A stretch of DNA of 6,006 bases from contig JBBSHY010000039.1 of NCBI GenBank assembly GCA_038232415.1, forward strand, positions 1 to 6,006, written 5' to 3'. Below the pieces are notes generated by a model. That model saw only the letters and a program-made list of their open reading frames with translations, made no database searches and had not been told where the DNA came from. Source of the stretch: JBBRXZ01 sp038232415. Its GTDB lineage: Bacteria; Patescibacteriota; Saccharimonadia; Saccharimonadales; UBA4665. Shown here one piece after another: positions 1 through 5,124 of the stretch; within the stretch, counting starts at the first letter, position 1, and every line of letters begins with the position of its first letter. The translations under genes and the position numbers were made by a program.

Positions 1-260
1 GCGAGAGCCATGATACCGCCTTCTCCCTTGTTGTTAGCCCGCATGATAAAGCCTACATACTTTATAGAAACCACTAAAATTACAGACCAGATCAAAAGTG
101 AAACAATTCCGTAGATAACAGACGTGCTGATTGCCCGGTTGAGCTGGTCGTGGCCGAATATTGCCCGGAACGCATACAGCGGGCTCGTGCCGATGTCGCC
201 GAACACTACGCCCAATGCACCTAATGCCAGTGACCATACGGCCGTCTTCTTTGTGTTCAT
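1..260 (-). CDS. kup: Kup-family K+ uptake permease, N-terminal part
   Basis: This gene is read on the minus strand from ATG at 260-258 and is cut by the left edge after 86 codons; Kup proteins usually have about 600 or more residues, so most of it lies outside. The product would be an inner-membrane potassium transporter, thought to be driven by proton symport. The family hallmark GALGVVFGDIGTSPLYAF is at residues 14-31, followed by a second hydrophobic segment (about 48-70) and the conserved NNKGEGGIMAL at 76-86. These motifs are close to diagnostic for Kup/HAK/KT. The start is supported by its position just before transmembrane helix 1 and by an AGAGG Shine-Dalgarno a few bases upstream. 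It is divergent from the helicase gene. A 67-residue ORF at 34-237 on the same strand is only an out-of-frame shadow. Confidence 0.95.
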   Translation of the reverse strand, partial: MNTKKTAVWSLALGALGVVFGDIGTSPLYAFRAIFGHDQLNRAISTSVIYGIVSLLIWSVILVVSIKYVGFIMRANNKGEGGIMAL

Positions 261-263
261 AAT

Positions 264-270
264 TCCTCTA
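264..270 (-). promoter_or_regulatory. Ribosome binding site of kup
   Basis: Read on the minus strand the sequence is TAGAGGAATT followed directly by ATG. AGAGG is a good Shine-Dalgarno match four to five bases from the start codon and fixes the kup start. Confidence 0.75.
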
Positions 271-274
271 AAGT

Positions 275-301
275 TTAACATCTATTAAGTTTTTATTAAC
301 T
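275..301. promoter_or_regulatory. Three tandem TTAAsW direct repeats, operator-like
   Basis: Three half-sites lie in the same orientation: TTAACA (275-280), TTAAGT (285-290) and TTAACT (296-301), with steps of 10 and 11 bp, about one helical turn. Tandem direct repeats at 11-bp period are the known target layout of OmpR/PhoB-family response regulators, and B. subtilis PhoP boxes are TTAACA-like. The array lies 15-41 bp upstream of the kup ATG and 60-90 bp upstream of the helicase start, so it could serve either gene. A second pair occurs at 1901-1919. The repeat is seen directly; regulator binding is inference, and AT-rich spacers produce such words by chance fairly often. Confidence 0.4.
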
Positions 302-325
302 GGCCATAAAGTTTATGTATGGATT

Positions 326-354
326 TTAGCTCCAGGCAGCCTGAGTGTTACAAT
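326..354 (+). promoter_or_regulatory. Candidate extended -10 promoter of the helicase gene
   Basis: TG (346-347), one base, then TACAAT (349-354) forms an extended -10 with a five-of-six hexamer. TTAGCT at 326-331 is a weak -35 at 17-bp spacing. The ATG at 363 lies eight bases after the hexamer, so transcription may start at or next to the start codon and give a leaderless mRNA. No Shine-Dalgarno is visible before 363 or before the upstream GTG at 345. Confidence 0.45.
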
Positions 355-362
355 CGTTATCT

Positions 363-1892
363 ATGCGACAAAAGCAGGCCATGAGCGTAATGATGGGGGG
401 CGAAAGCGTTTTCTTAACTGGCGCGCCCGGCGCCGGAAAAACCTATGTCCTGAACCAGTTTGTGGGGCGCACCATGAGAGCAGGTAAGCGCCTGGCGGTC
501 ACGGCCACCACCGGCATTGCCGCCAGCCATATCGGCGGTACGACGATCCACTCATGGTCCGGGCTTGGTATTATTGATAAGTTAACCAGCGACGACCTGA
601 AACGGCTCGGGGGCAGCGAACGGCTGGTCAAACGCTACAACAGTGTAGATGTATTAGTAATCGATGAAGTCTCCATGCTGCATGGCCGGCGACTGGATAT
701 GGTTAACGAATTGGCTAAGCTACTGCGGAGCAACGACGCGCCATTTGGCGGCCTTCAAATCGTTTTGGTTGGCGACTTATTTCAATTGCCTCCTATAAAC
801 AGGGTCGGTGAAGAGTTTGATTTTATCCATTTGTCGGCGGCTTGGGCTGAACTTAACCCGCGGATTTGTTATTTAACCGAGCAGCACCGCCAAGCAGGCA
901 ATGACGACTTGCTTAGTTTACTTGAAGCTATGCGCCTGGACGAAATAACCGAGGATCATGGCAGCCTATTGCAGGAGCGGCTCAATGCGATGCCCGGCGC
1001 ACAGACAGTACTGACGAGACTTTACTCGCACAATATCGATGTCGATGCCATTAACCAGCGCCACCTTGATGCTTTGCCGGGTGTAAGCAAGACCTTTGAA
1101 ATGCAGCGCACTAAAGGCAGCCGCACCAAGCTGGAGCAGCTGACCAAAAGCCTGCTGGCTCCGGAAGTGCTGGAGCTTAAAATCGGCGCTGAGGTGATGT
1201 TTGTTGCCAATAATTTTGCGGAGGGGTTTGTTAATGGCAGCCGGGGCACGGTAGTCGAATTTGACAGACCTACACCAGTGGTAAAGCTGATGAATGGCCG
1301 TAAAATTTCGGTTGAACCTTATAGCTGGAGCCTTAGCGAGGATAGCAAAGTACGTGCCGAGGTAGCACAGCTGCCTTTGCGTCTGGCCTGGGCAATTACC
1401 ATTCACAAAAGTCAGGGTATGAGCCTAGACGCTGCCGAAATCGATCTGTCCCGGGCGTTCACGCCGGGCATGGGTTATGTAGCTCTCAGCCGGGTTCGCA
1501 GCCTGGCTGGCCTATATTTAAAAGGTATAAATGCTATGGCTCTTCGTATGAACCCAGTTGTACATGAGCTCGACAGTGCCTTACGTAGCGCCTCTTCGGA
1601 ATTGGCAGTCCATTCATCTGACATAGCCGACGAAGTTATTAGAGACAAATCCGGACCCATTGTTAACGAAGCACTCTTTCTTAAGCTCAAAAAATGGCGT
1701 TCTGAGCGGGCAATAGCCGACAAATTACCGGCTTATATAATTGCCCACGATGCTGCTCTCAGCGCTGTGGCTGCCGCCATGCCCGCATCGTCTCAGCAAT
1801 TGTTGGCGCTGTCCGGCTTTGGCAGCCGCAAGGTTGAAGCCTACGGTTCGGAAATACTGGCTATCGTTACCGGCCATATTGCCAAAACCTAA
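363..1892 (+). CDS. PIF1-family DNA helicase with C-terminal HRDC domain
   Basis: The product is a superfamily 1B ATP-dependent DNA helicase of the PIF1/RRM3 group, expected to unwind forked or structured DNA during replication and repair. Numbered from ATG 363 (509 residues), it shows Walker A GAPGAGKT (20-27), the TATTGIAA motif (47-54), Walker B VLVIDEVSM (97-105), motif III LVGDLFQLPP (135-144), a TEQHRQ motif (172-177), ITIHKSQGMSLD (345-356) and the arginine-finger motif GYVALSRVRS (371-380). Residues about 435-502 resemble an HRDC domain (LKKWRSERA ... PAYIIAHDAAL ... LLALSGFGSRKVEAYG), a DNA-binding module also found in RecQ and RNase D. An in-frame GTG at 345 would add six residues, but that GTG overlaps a good extended -10, and family members often begin just before the GxxVFLTG segment, so ATG 363 is preferred. 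Divergent from kup. Confidence 0.93.
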   Translation: MRQKQAMSVMMGGESVFLTGAPGAGKTYVLNQFVGRTMRAGKRLAVTATTGIAASHIGGTTIHSWSGLGIIDKLTSDDLKRLGGSERLVKRYNSVDVLVIDEVSMLHGRRLDMVNELAKLLRSNDAPFGGLQIVLVGDLFQLPPINRVGEEFDFIHLSAAWAELNPRICYLTEQHRQAGNDDLLSLLEAMRLDEITEDHGSLLQERLNAMPGAQTVLTRLYSHNIDVDAINQRHLDALPGVSKTFEMQRTKGSRTKLEQLTKSLLAPEVLELKIGAEVMFVANNFAEGFVNGSRGTVVEFDRPTPVVKLMNGRKISVEPYSWSLSEDSKVRAEVAQLPLRLAWAITIHKSQGMSLDAAEIDLSRAFTPGMGYVALSRVRSLAGLYLKGINAMALRMNPVVHELDSALRSASSELAVHSSDIADEVIRDKSGPIVNEALFLKLKKWRSERAIADKLPAYIIAHDAALSAVAAAMPASSQQLLALSGFGSRKVEAYGSEILAIVTGHIAKT

Positions 1893-1894
1893 AC

Positions 1895-1933
1895 CCGCTT
1901 TATTAACTATTTATTAACTGACACAAAAAGCGG
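1895..1933. repeat. Inverted repeat 3' of the helicase gene
   Basis: CCGCTTT (1895-1901) pairs perfectly with AAAGCGG (1927-1933) around a 25-base loop that contains the tandem TATTAACT pair. It begins three bases after the helicase stop codon. A role as transcription terminator is doubtful because no T-run follows the second arm and the loop is long. Confidence 0.35.
1901..1919. promoter_or_regulatory. Tandem TATTAACT pair at 11-bp period
   Basis: Two identical TATTAACT words (1901-1908 and 1912-1919) are separated by ATT, an exact 11-bp step. The longer word TTTATTAACTG (1910-1920) is shared with the array upstream of kup and the helicase (292-302). The pair lies about 95 bp upstream of the candidate -35 of the TasA-like operon. 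The layout fits a PhoB/PhoP-type regulator site; binding is inference. Confidence 0.4.
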
Positions 1934-2014
1934 TCAATAACCTAGTAACAGATAGGGAATAGGCCTCTGTCATATTAAGAAACGTTTTAGTTGTAAAAAT
2001 AAACCGCTAAATAA

Positions 2015-2044
2015 TTGACGCTTTTACAGCTCAACTGCCATGAT
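2015..2044 (+). promoter_or_regulatory. Candidate promoter of the TasA-like/SipW operon
   Basis: TTGACG (2015-2020) is a five-of-six -35, followed after 18 bp by CATGAT (2039-2044), a four-of-six -10. Transcription would begin near 2051, leaving a leader of about 27 bases that carries the Shine-Dalgarno. A 5-bp palindrome, GCCAT-GATG-ATGGC (2037-2050), covers the -10, and a 7-bp inverted repeat, TGTAAAA/TTTTACA (1992-1998 and 2022-2028), brackets the -35, so repressor binding is possible. The rest of the 185-bp gap (1893-2077) shows no ORF or RNA gene. Confidence 0.45.
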
Positions 2045-2061
2045 GATGGCCACTAACTAAA

Positions 2062-2069
2062 GAGGAGGT
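2062..2069 (+). promoter_or_regulatory. Strong ribosome binding site of the TasA-like gene
   Basis: GAGGAGGT is a near-perfect anti-Shine-Dalgarno match placed eight bases before ATG 2078. It supports that start and suggests high translation, as expected for a structural surface protein. Confidence 0.8.
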
Positions 2070-2077
2070 AAGTTGTT

Positions 2078-2662
2078 ATGGACCGGTTCAAAAATTTTAA
2101 AGCTATATCACGGGCATTTGGCGTGGTGGCAGCGGTGGTAATAGTGGTTAGCGGCATCACATTCGCGGCACTACAGAGTCAGCAGGTTAAGTTAACTGGC
2201 AACAGCATACAGACGGCCAGTGCTAATTTGCAAATTAGCACTGATGGCACGTATTATGCTTCTTCGCTGTCTGGTTTTAGCTTTTCGGCTATTGTGCCGG
2301 GCGGATCGGCTGTCCCGCAAAGCGGCTACCCGATCTTCGTGAAAAATACCGGTAATGCGTCATTAGGCCTTAAGTTTGCAGTTAGCAGCGTACCCAGTAA
2401 TCCGGATAGCGTAGATCTAAGCAAAGTTAATATAATTCTGACGCCAACCAGTAGTGGCACCCCGCAAAGCTTTACTTTGCAATCGCTTATAACTTCCGCC
2501 AGCAGTGGTGGCACCGCTATTAGCGTACCGAACTCATTGTTTGCCGGTAATACTGCCACCTTTACGCTTAAGGTATCAATGGACGGCGATGCTATAAGCG
2601 GCTCTGGCGCCTCGTTAGGCAGTATTGATTTTGCGTTTAGCGGACAGGCTCAGAGCAATTAA
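2078..2662 (+). CDS. TasA/camelysin-like secreted protein with SipW-type signal peptide
   Basis: This 194-residue protein is probably exported and assembled or anchored at the cell surface. The N-terminus is basic (R3, K5, K8, R12), followed by a hydrophobic core at about 13-27 and SGITFAALQSQ at 25-35. This matches the layout of B. subtilis TasA, where SipW cuts in GGTWA/AFND; the equivalent cut here is between A30 and A31. After it, the stretch to SANLQIS mirrors the conserved post-signal region of the TasA/CalY family. The rest is Ser/Thr/Gly-rich with no cysteine and alternating hydrophobic residues, consistent with a beta-sandwich, and ends in SIDFAFSGQAQSN. No LPxTG motif or C-terminal transmembrane helix is present. 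The SipW-like gene begins 18 bases downstream. By analogy the protein may form fibres or matrix; this is inference. It could also be a non-polymerising secreted protein of the same signal class. Confidence 0.75.
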   Translation: MDRFKNFKAISRAFGVVAAVVIVVSGITFAALQSQQVKLTGNSIQTASANLQISTDGTYYASSLSGFSFSAIVPGGSAVPQSGYPIFVKNTGNASLGLKFAVSSVPSNPDSVDLSKVNIILTPTSSGTPQSFTLQSLITSASSGGTAISVPNSLFAGNTATFTLKVSMDGDAISGSGASLGSIDFAFSGQAQSN

Positions 2663-2680
2663 CAAACAGCGAGTCATAGT

Positions 2681-3205
2681 ATGTCTAAATTTGCACACCA
2701 GCTTCGTTTAACCCTCCGTTACGTCTTAGCTCTCGCCGTGACTTTAGTGATTGGCGGCACTTTCGGCCTTGTAATTATGCGGCTTCACGGCGAACGTCTG
2801 CTCAGTGTCCAGACTGCCAGCATGGCGCCTACTTTCCGGCCGGGCGATGCGCTCATAGTCGTGCCCGCAAAGGTTAAGGATCTCCACCTGGGCGAAATCA
2901 TTAGCTATCAAAGCGTACAAGACTCCCGCGTCATCATTTCGCATCGCCTGATAGGCGTAGATTTCAAAACCGGCTGGCTGACCACTTCCGGCGATGCGTT
3001 ACGGACAACTGATAAACCGATTCCGCCCACACAGCTAGTTGGGCGGGCTACGGCTGTGGCTCCCCATCTTGGCCTGCTGATCGACTTTCTGCGTCATCCA
3101 ATCGGTTTGGCGCTAATGGTGTATTTACCGGCTCTGGCTGTGATAATAGCTGAAATCCGCCGCCTGGCCATTAATTACAAGCCATTCTCAATACCGTCTG
3201 TTTAG
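2681..3205 (+). CDS. sipW: SipW-like (ER-type) signal peptidase I
   Basis: This 174-residue membrane peptidase would remove signal peptides from exported proteins on the outer face of the membrane. It has an N-terminal transmembrane helix (about 13-33), the nucleophile motif TASMAPTFRPGD with Ser47, VIISHRL with His88 in the place where classical bacterial enzymes have a lysine, and SGDALRTTD with Asp105 and Asp111 as candidates for the conserved acidic residue. A second hydrophobic segment (about 137-157) forms a C-terminal membrane anchor. Ser/His in place of Ser/Lys defines the SipW or ER-type class, which in Bacillus processes TasA and few other substrates. Only a weak Shine-Dalgarno precedes the ATG, so translation may depend on the upstream gene 18 bases away. 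The TasA-like protein is the obvious substrate. Confidence 0.88.
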   Translation: MSKFAHQLRLTLRYVLALAVTLVIGGTFGLVIMRLHGERLLSVQTASMAPTFRPGDALIVVPAKVKDLHLGEIISYQSVQDSRVIISHRLIGVDFKTGWLTTSGDALRTTDKPIPPTQLVGRATAVAPHLGLLIDFLRHPIGLALMVYLPALAVIIAEIRRLAINYKPFSIPSV

Positions 3206-3215
3206 CCGCCATCCC

Positions 3216-3232
3216 AGATAAGAGGATTATCT
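3216..3232. repeat. Short perfect palindrome before the NYN gene
   Basis: AGATAA (3216-3221) and TTATCT (3227-3232) form a 6-bp perfect inverted repeat around GAGGA. It sits where a -35 would lie for the extended -10 at 3241-3249, so it could be an operator. It is too AT-rich and lacks a T-run, so it is a poor terminator for the signal peptidase gene. Confidence 0.35.
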
Positions 3233-3240
3233 TCCTTAAG

Positions 3241-3249
3241 TGCTAGACT
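3241..3249 (+). promoter_or_regulatory. Extended -10 of a leaderless NYN transcript
   Basis: TGC followed by TAGACT (3244-3249) is an extended -10 with ATG exactly six bases later (3256). The predicted transcription start falls on the start codon, and no Shine-Dalgarno lies nearby. The same layout, TGCTAGAGT plus six bases plus ATG, recurs at 5783-5800. No convincing -35 is seen, which extended -10 promoters can tolerate. Confidence 0.55.
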
Positions 3250-3255
3250 ATAAAT

Positions 3256-3831
3256 ATGTCACGAAAGCGCGAAAAGCCAAATACCTACGCCTTTGTAGAT
3301 AGCCAGAACCTGAATCTCGGTACCCAGCGAATGGGCTGGAAGCTCGACTGGCGCAAGTTCCGTCATTACTTAGCCGACAAACACGGTGTCACTAAAGCTT
3401 ACACTTTTATTGGTTACATGAGCGAAAATGAAGCCATGTACGAATACATGCATGAACTGGGCTATCTTGTGGTACTTAAGCCCACAGTCGATGTTAAAGC
3501 CCAACAGCAGACCAATCAAGAACCAGACGCACTATCGCCAGCTAAAGATTCTGACGAAAAGGAAAAACCCTCTGGCATAAAAGGCAACGTCGACGCTGAA
3601 CTCGTCCTTTACGCGATGAAAGAACTACCCAACTACGACCAAGCTATCATAGTTAGCGGCGACGGCGATTTCTTCAGTCTGGCCGAATACCTGCAGGAGC
3701 AGGGCAAATTAGCTCACATCCTTACCCCGAACTGGCAATACAGCAGTCTCCTAAAAGCCTTCGATCACAAGATAATCCGCTTAGACCAACTCCGCCGCCA
3801 GCTCGCCTACCACGACCGCAAAAAGAAGTAA
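3256..3831 (+). CDS. NYN-domain (LabA/DUF88-like) putative ribonuclease
   Basis: This 191-residue protein belongs to the NYN branch of the PIN-like nuclease fold, whose members are metal-dependent RNases or RNA-processing factors. The acidic active site is visible: TYAFVDSQNLN (D15, N18), KGNVDAELVLYAM (D113) and IIVSGDGDFF (D136, D138). These are the usual NYN positions, so activity is likely retained. Between about residues 80 and 108 lies a hydrophilic linker rich in K, E, D and Q that interrupts the domain and is probably flexible. The C-terminus is basic (HDRKKK) and could contact nucleic acid. No Shine-Dalgarno precedes ATG 3256; the promoter layout points to a leaderless mRNA, and no other Met occurs before the first motif. 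The RNA target cannot be read from sequence. Confidence 0.88.
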   Translation: MSRKREKPNTYAFVDSQNLNLGTQRMGWKLDWRKFRHYLADKHGVTKAYTFIGYMSENEAMYEYMHELGYLVVLKPTVDVKAQQQTNQEPDALSPAKDSDEKEKPSGIKGNVDAELVLYAMKELPNYDQAIIVSGDGDFFSLAEYLQEQGKLAHILTPNWQYSSLLKAFDHKIIRLDQLRRQLAYHDRKKK

Positions 3832-3854
3832 GCCCGCTTAATGATTGACCAGCA

Positions 3855-3869
3855 TTTCGTGATACGAAA
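3855..3869. repeat. 6-bp perfect hairpin between NYN and VOC genes
   Basis: TTTCGT (3855-3860) pairs with ACGAAA (3864-3869) around GAT. It lies after the NYN stop and just before the downstream promoter. There is no T-tract, so a terminator is unlikely; an operator is possible. Confidence 0.3.
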
Positions 3870-3870
3870 A

Positions 3871-3904
3871 TAGACAGACAAGACGTGTGGCGTTAGAGTA
3901 TAAT
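3871..3904 (+). promoter_or_regulatory. Promoter of the VOC/flavodoxin/MBL operon, two overlapping registers
   Basis: Two registers overlap. TAGACA (3871-3876, five of six) with TAGAGT (3894-3899) has 17-bp spacing. CAGACA (3875-3880) with a perfect TATAAT (3899-3904) has 18-bp spacing. The second would start near 3911 and give a leader of about 50 bases ending in a strong Shine-Dalgarno. Confidence 0.65.
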
Positions 3905-3948
3905 GCGGGGAAAACCAAGACTCTCAATTTATCAAATCTTATTTATAA

Positions 3949-3956
3949 GAGGAGGG
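3949..3956 (+). promoter_or_regulatory. Strong ribosome binding site of the VOC gene
   Basis: GAGGAGGG lies four bases before ATG 3961 and fixes that start. Confidence 0.75.
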
Positions 3957-3960
3957 CGCT

Positions 3961-4350
3961 ATGTTAGGTGATAAAGACGTATGTGCGACAATTGCGGTCA
4001 GGGATATGGCAGCAGCAACAGAATTTTACGGGGAAGTACTAGGGCTCCAGGCATCGAATGAATCGCCAGGCGGAACTTTTTTTAAATCGGGCAATTCGGG
4101 CGTTTTCGTATATCCCTCACCGGGGGTGGCGGGAACCAATAAAGCCACTTATGCGGCATGGTCAGTAACTGATGTAGAAGGTACTATTGAAGGGCTCAAA
4201 GCTAAAGGCGTGTCATTCGAGCATTACGACGATTTGCCAGGTGTGACGCGTGAAGGTGACGTGCACATTATGGGTGCCATGAAAGCGGCTTGGTTTAAGG
4301 ATCCCGACGGCAACATCTTGTCGTTTTCCAACATGTCGGATAAGCAGTAA
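3961..4350 (+). CDS. VOC-superfamily (glyoxalase/bleomycin-resistance-like) protein
   Basis: This 129-residue, probably cytosolic protein has the normal length of a two-module vicinal oxygen chelate protein. Module one holds IAVRDMAAATEFYGEVLGLQ (11-30); module two holds AAWSVTDVEGTIEGLKAKGV (65-84) and ends with the typical AAWFKDPDGNILSF (109-122). In enzymatic members a histidine usually sits a few residues before the first VxD and a glutamate follows the final GNxL; here these positions look like Cys8 and Ser121. Standard metal chelation may therefore be missing, which would favour a binding or sequestering role or a different ligand set. It is first in an operon and only 13 bases ahead of the flavodoxin-like gene. 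The substrate is unknown. Confidence 0.88.
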   Translation: MLGDKDVCATIAVRDMAAATEFYGEVLGLQASNESPGGTFFKSGNSGVFVYPSPGVAGTNKATYAAWSVTDVEGTIEGLKAKGVSFEHYDDLPGVTREGDVHIMGAMKAAWFKDPDGNILSFSNMSDKQ

Positions 4351-4353
4351 GCC

Positions 4354-4360
4354 AGGAGGT
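4354..4360 (+). promoter_or_regulatory. Ribosome binding site of the flavodoxin-like gene
   Basis: A perfect AGGAGGT starts four bases after the VOC stop codon and ends three bases before ATG 4364. It confirms the start and the operon arrangement. Confidence 0.8.
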
Positions 4361-4363
4361 ACT

Positions 4364-5101
4364 ATGGCCAAACAGATAGAGGACTGGGATTTTTCCGGTC
4401 TGAAGGCAATTTTTTTCAGTGGGACTTTGACCAAATCACCCGAACCCAGCCACACTGAAAAGTTGGCCAAACTCAGCCAAAATATCATGGAAAAACATGG
4501 TGTAAAGACAGAGCTCATTCGGACTATCGATCATGATGATATAGCCATAGGCGTGTATCCCGATATGCGCGAACACGGCTACAAAACTGACGAATGGCCG
4601 GCAATATTCAAGCAGGTCATGGCGGCTGACATTCTAGTGCTGGCCGGACCGATCTGGCTTGGCGACAACAGCTCAATGACTAAAAAAATCATTGAGCGCC
4701 TTTACGCCTGCAGCGGTATCTTAAATGATCAGGGCCAATACGCTTATTACGGCAAAGCCGGCGGCTGCTTGATTACAGGTAACGAAGACGGTGTTAAACA
4801 CTGCGCCATGAACGTACTCTATAGCTTGCAACACCTTGGCTACACGATACCGCCGCAAGCCGATGCCGGTTGGATCGGCGAAGTGGGCCCAGGTGCCAGC
4901 TACGGAGACGACGACGGCAAAGGCGGAAAAGAAGGTTTCGACAATGACTTCACTAACCGAAATACGACTTTTATGACCTGGAACCTTCTCCACCTAGCCA
5001 AAATGCTTAAAGACAATGGCGGCATTCCTGCTCACGGCAATCAGCGTTCCAAATGGGATGCCGGTGAAAGGTTCGACTTTCACAATCCCGAACATCGTTA
5101 A
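4364..5101 (+). CDS. Flavodoxin-fold NAD(P)H-dependent oxidoreductase
   Basis: This 245-residue, soluble protein has a flavodoxin-like Rossmann core. Strand 1 (LKAIFFSGTL, 13-22) leads into a Ser/Thr-rich loop fitting FMN phosphate binding, and ADILVLAGPIWLGDNSSMTK (88-107) is the second flavin-contacting loop typical of NADPH-dependent FMN reductases. The segment GCLITGNEDGVKHCAMNVLY (134-153) and the C-terminal half (GWIGEVGPGASYGD, NDFTNRNTTFMTWNLLHLAK, GIPAHGNQRSKWDAG) match, from memory, a well-conserved group annotated only as flavodoxin family protein in actinobacteria, proteobacteria and others. It would reduce a quinone, nitro or other electrophilic substrate using FMN, but the substrate is not known. 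It sits between the VOC and MBL genes with gaps of 13 and 23 bases. Confidence 0.85.
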   Translation: MAKQIEDWDFSGLKAIFFSGTLTKSPEPSHTEKLAKLSQNIMEKHGVKTELIRTIDHDDIAIGVYPDMREHGYKTDEWPAIFKQVMAADILVLAGPIWLGDNSSMTKKIIERLYACSGILNDQGQYAYYGKAGGCLITGNEDGVKHCAMNVLYSLQHLGYTIPPQADAGWIGEVGPGASYGDDDGKGGKEGFDNDFTNRNTTFMTWNLLHLAKMLKDNGGIPAHGNQRSKWDAGERFDFHNPEHR

Positions 5102-5111
5102 TTTGCAAACT

Positions 5112-5119
5112 AGAGGAGG
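5112..5119 (+). promoter_or_regulatory. Ribosome binding site of the MBL-fold gene
   Basis: AGAGGAGG lies five bases before ATG 5125, ten bases after the previous stop codon. It supports the start and co-transcription. Confidence 0.75.
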
Positions 5120-5124
5120 CAAAT

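Noticed and set aside
34..237. 67-residue minus-strand ORF at the left edge
   Set aside because: The correct minus-strand frame from 260 encodes unmistakable Kup motifs; this frame is out of register.
966..1406. 146-residue minus-strand ORF inside the helicase gene
   Set aside because: It lies wholly within a gene with clear helicase motifs, shows no recognisable domain and has no Shine-Dalgarno; it is a shadow frame.
1895..1933. Rho-independent terminator after the helicase gene
   Set aside because: The stem is only 7 bp, the loop is 25 bases and no T-run follows.
3249..3254. TATAAA as the -10 of the NYN gene
   Set aside because: It ends one base before the ATG, so transcription would start inside the coding region; TAGACT at 3244-3249 has a workable spacing.
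4213..4518. Minus-strand ORF across the VOC/flavodoxin junction
   Set aside because: It overlaps two well-supported genes and their ribosome binding site, with no motif of its own.
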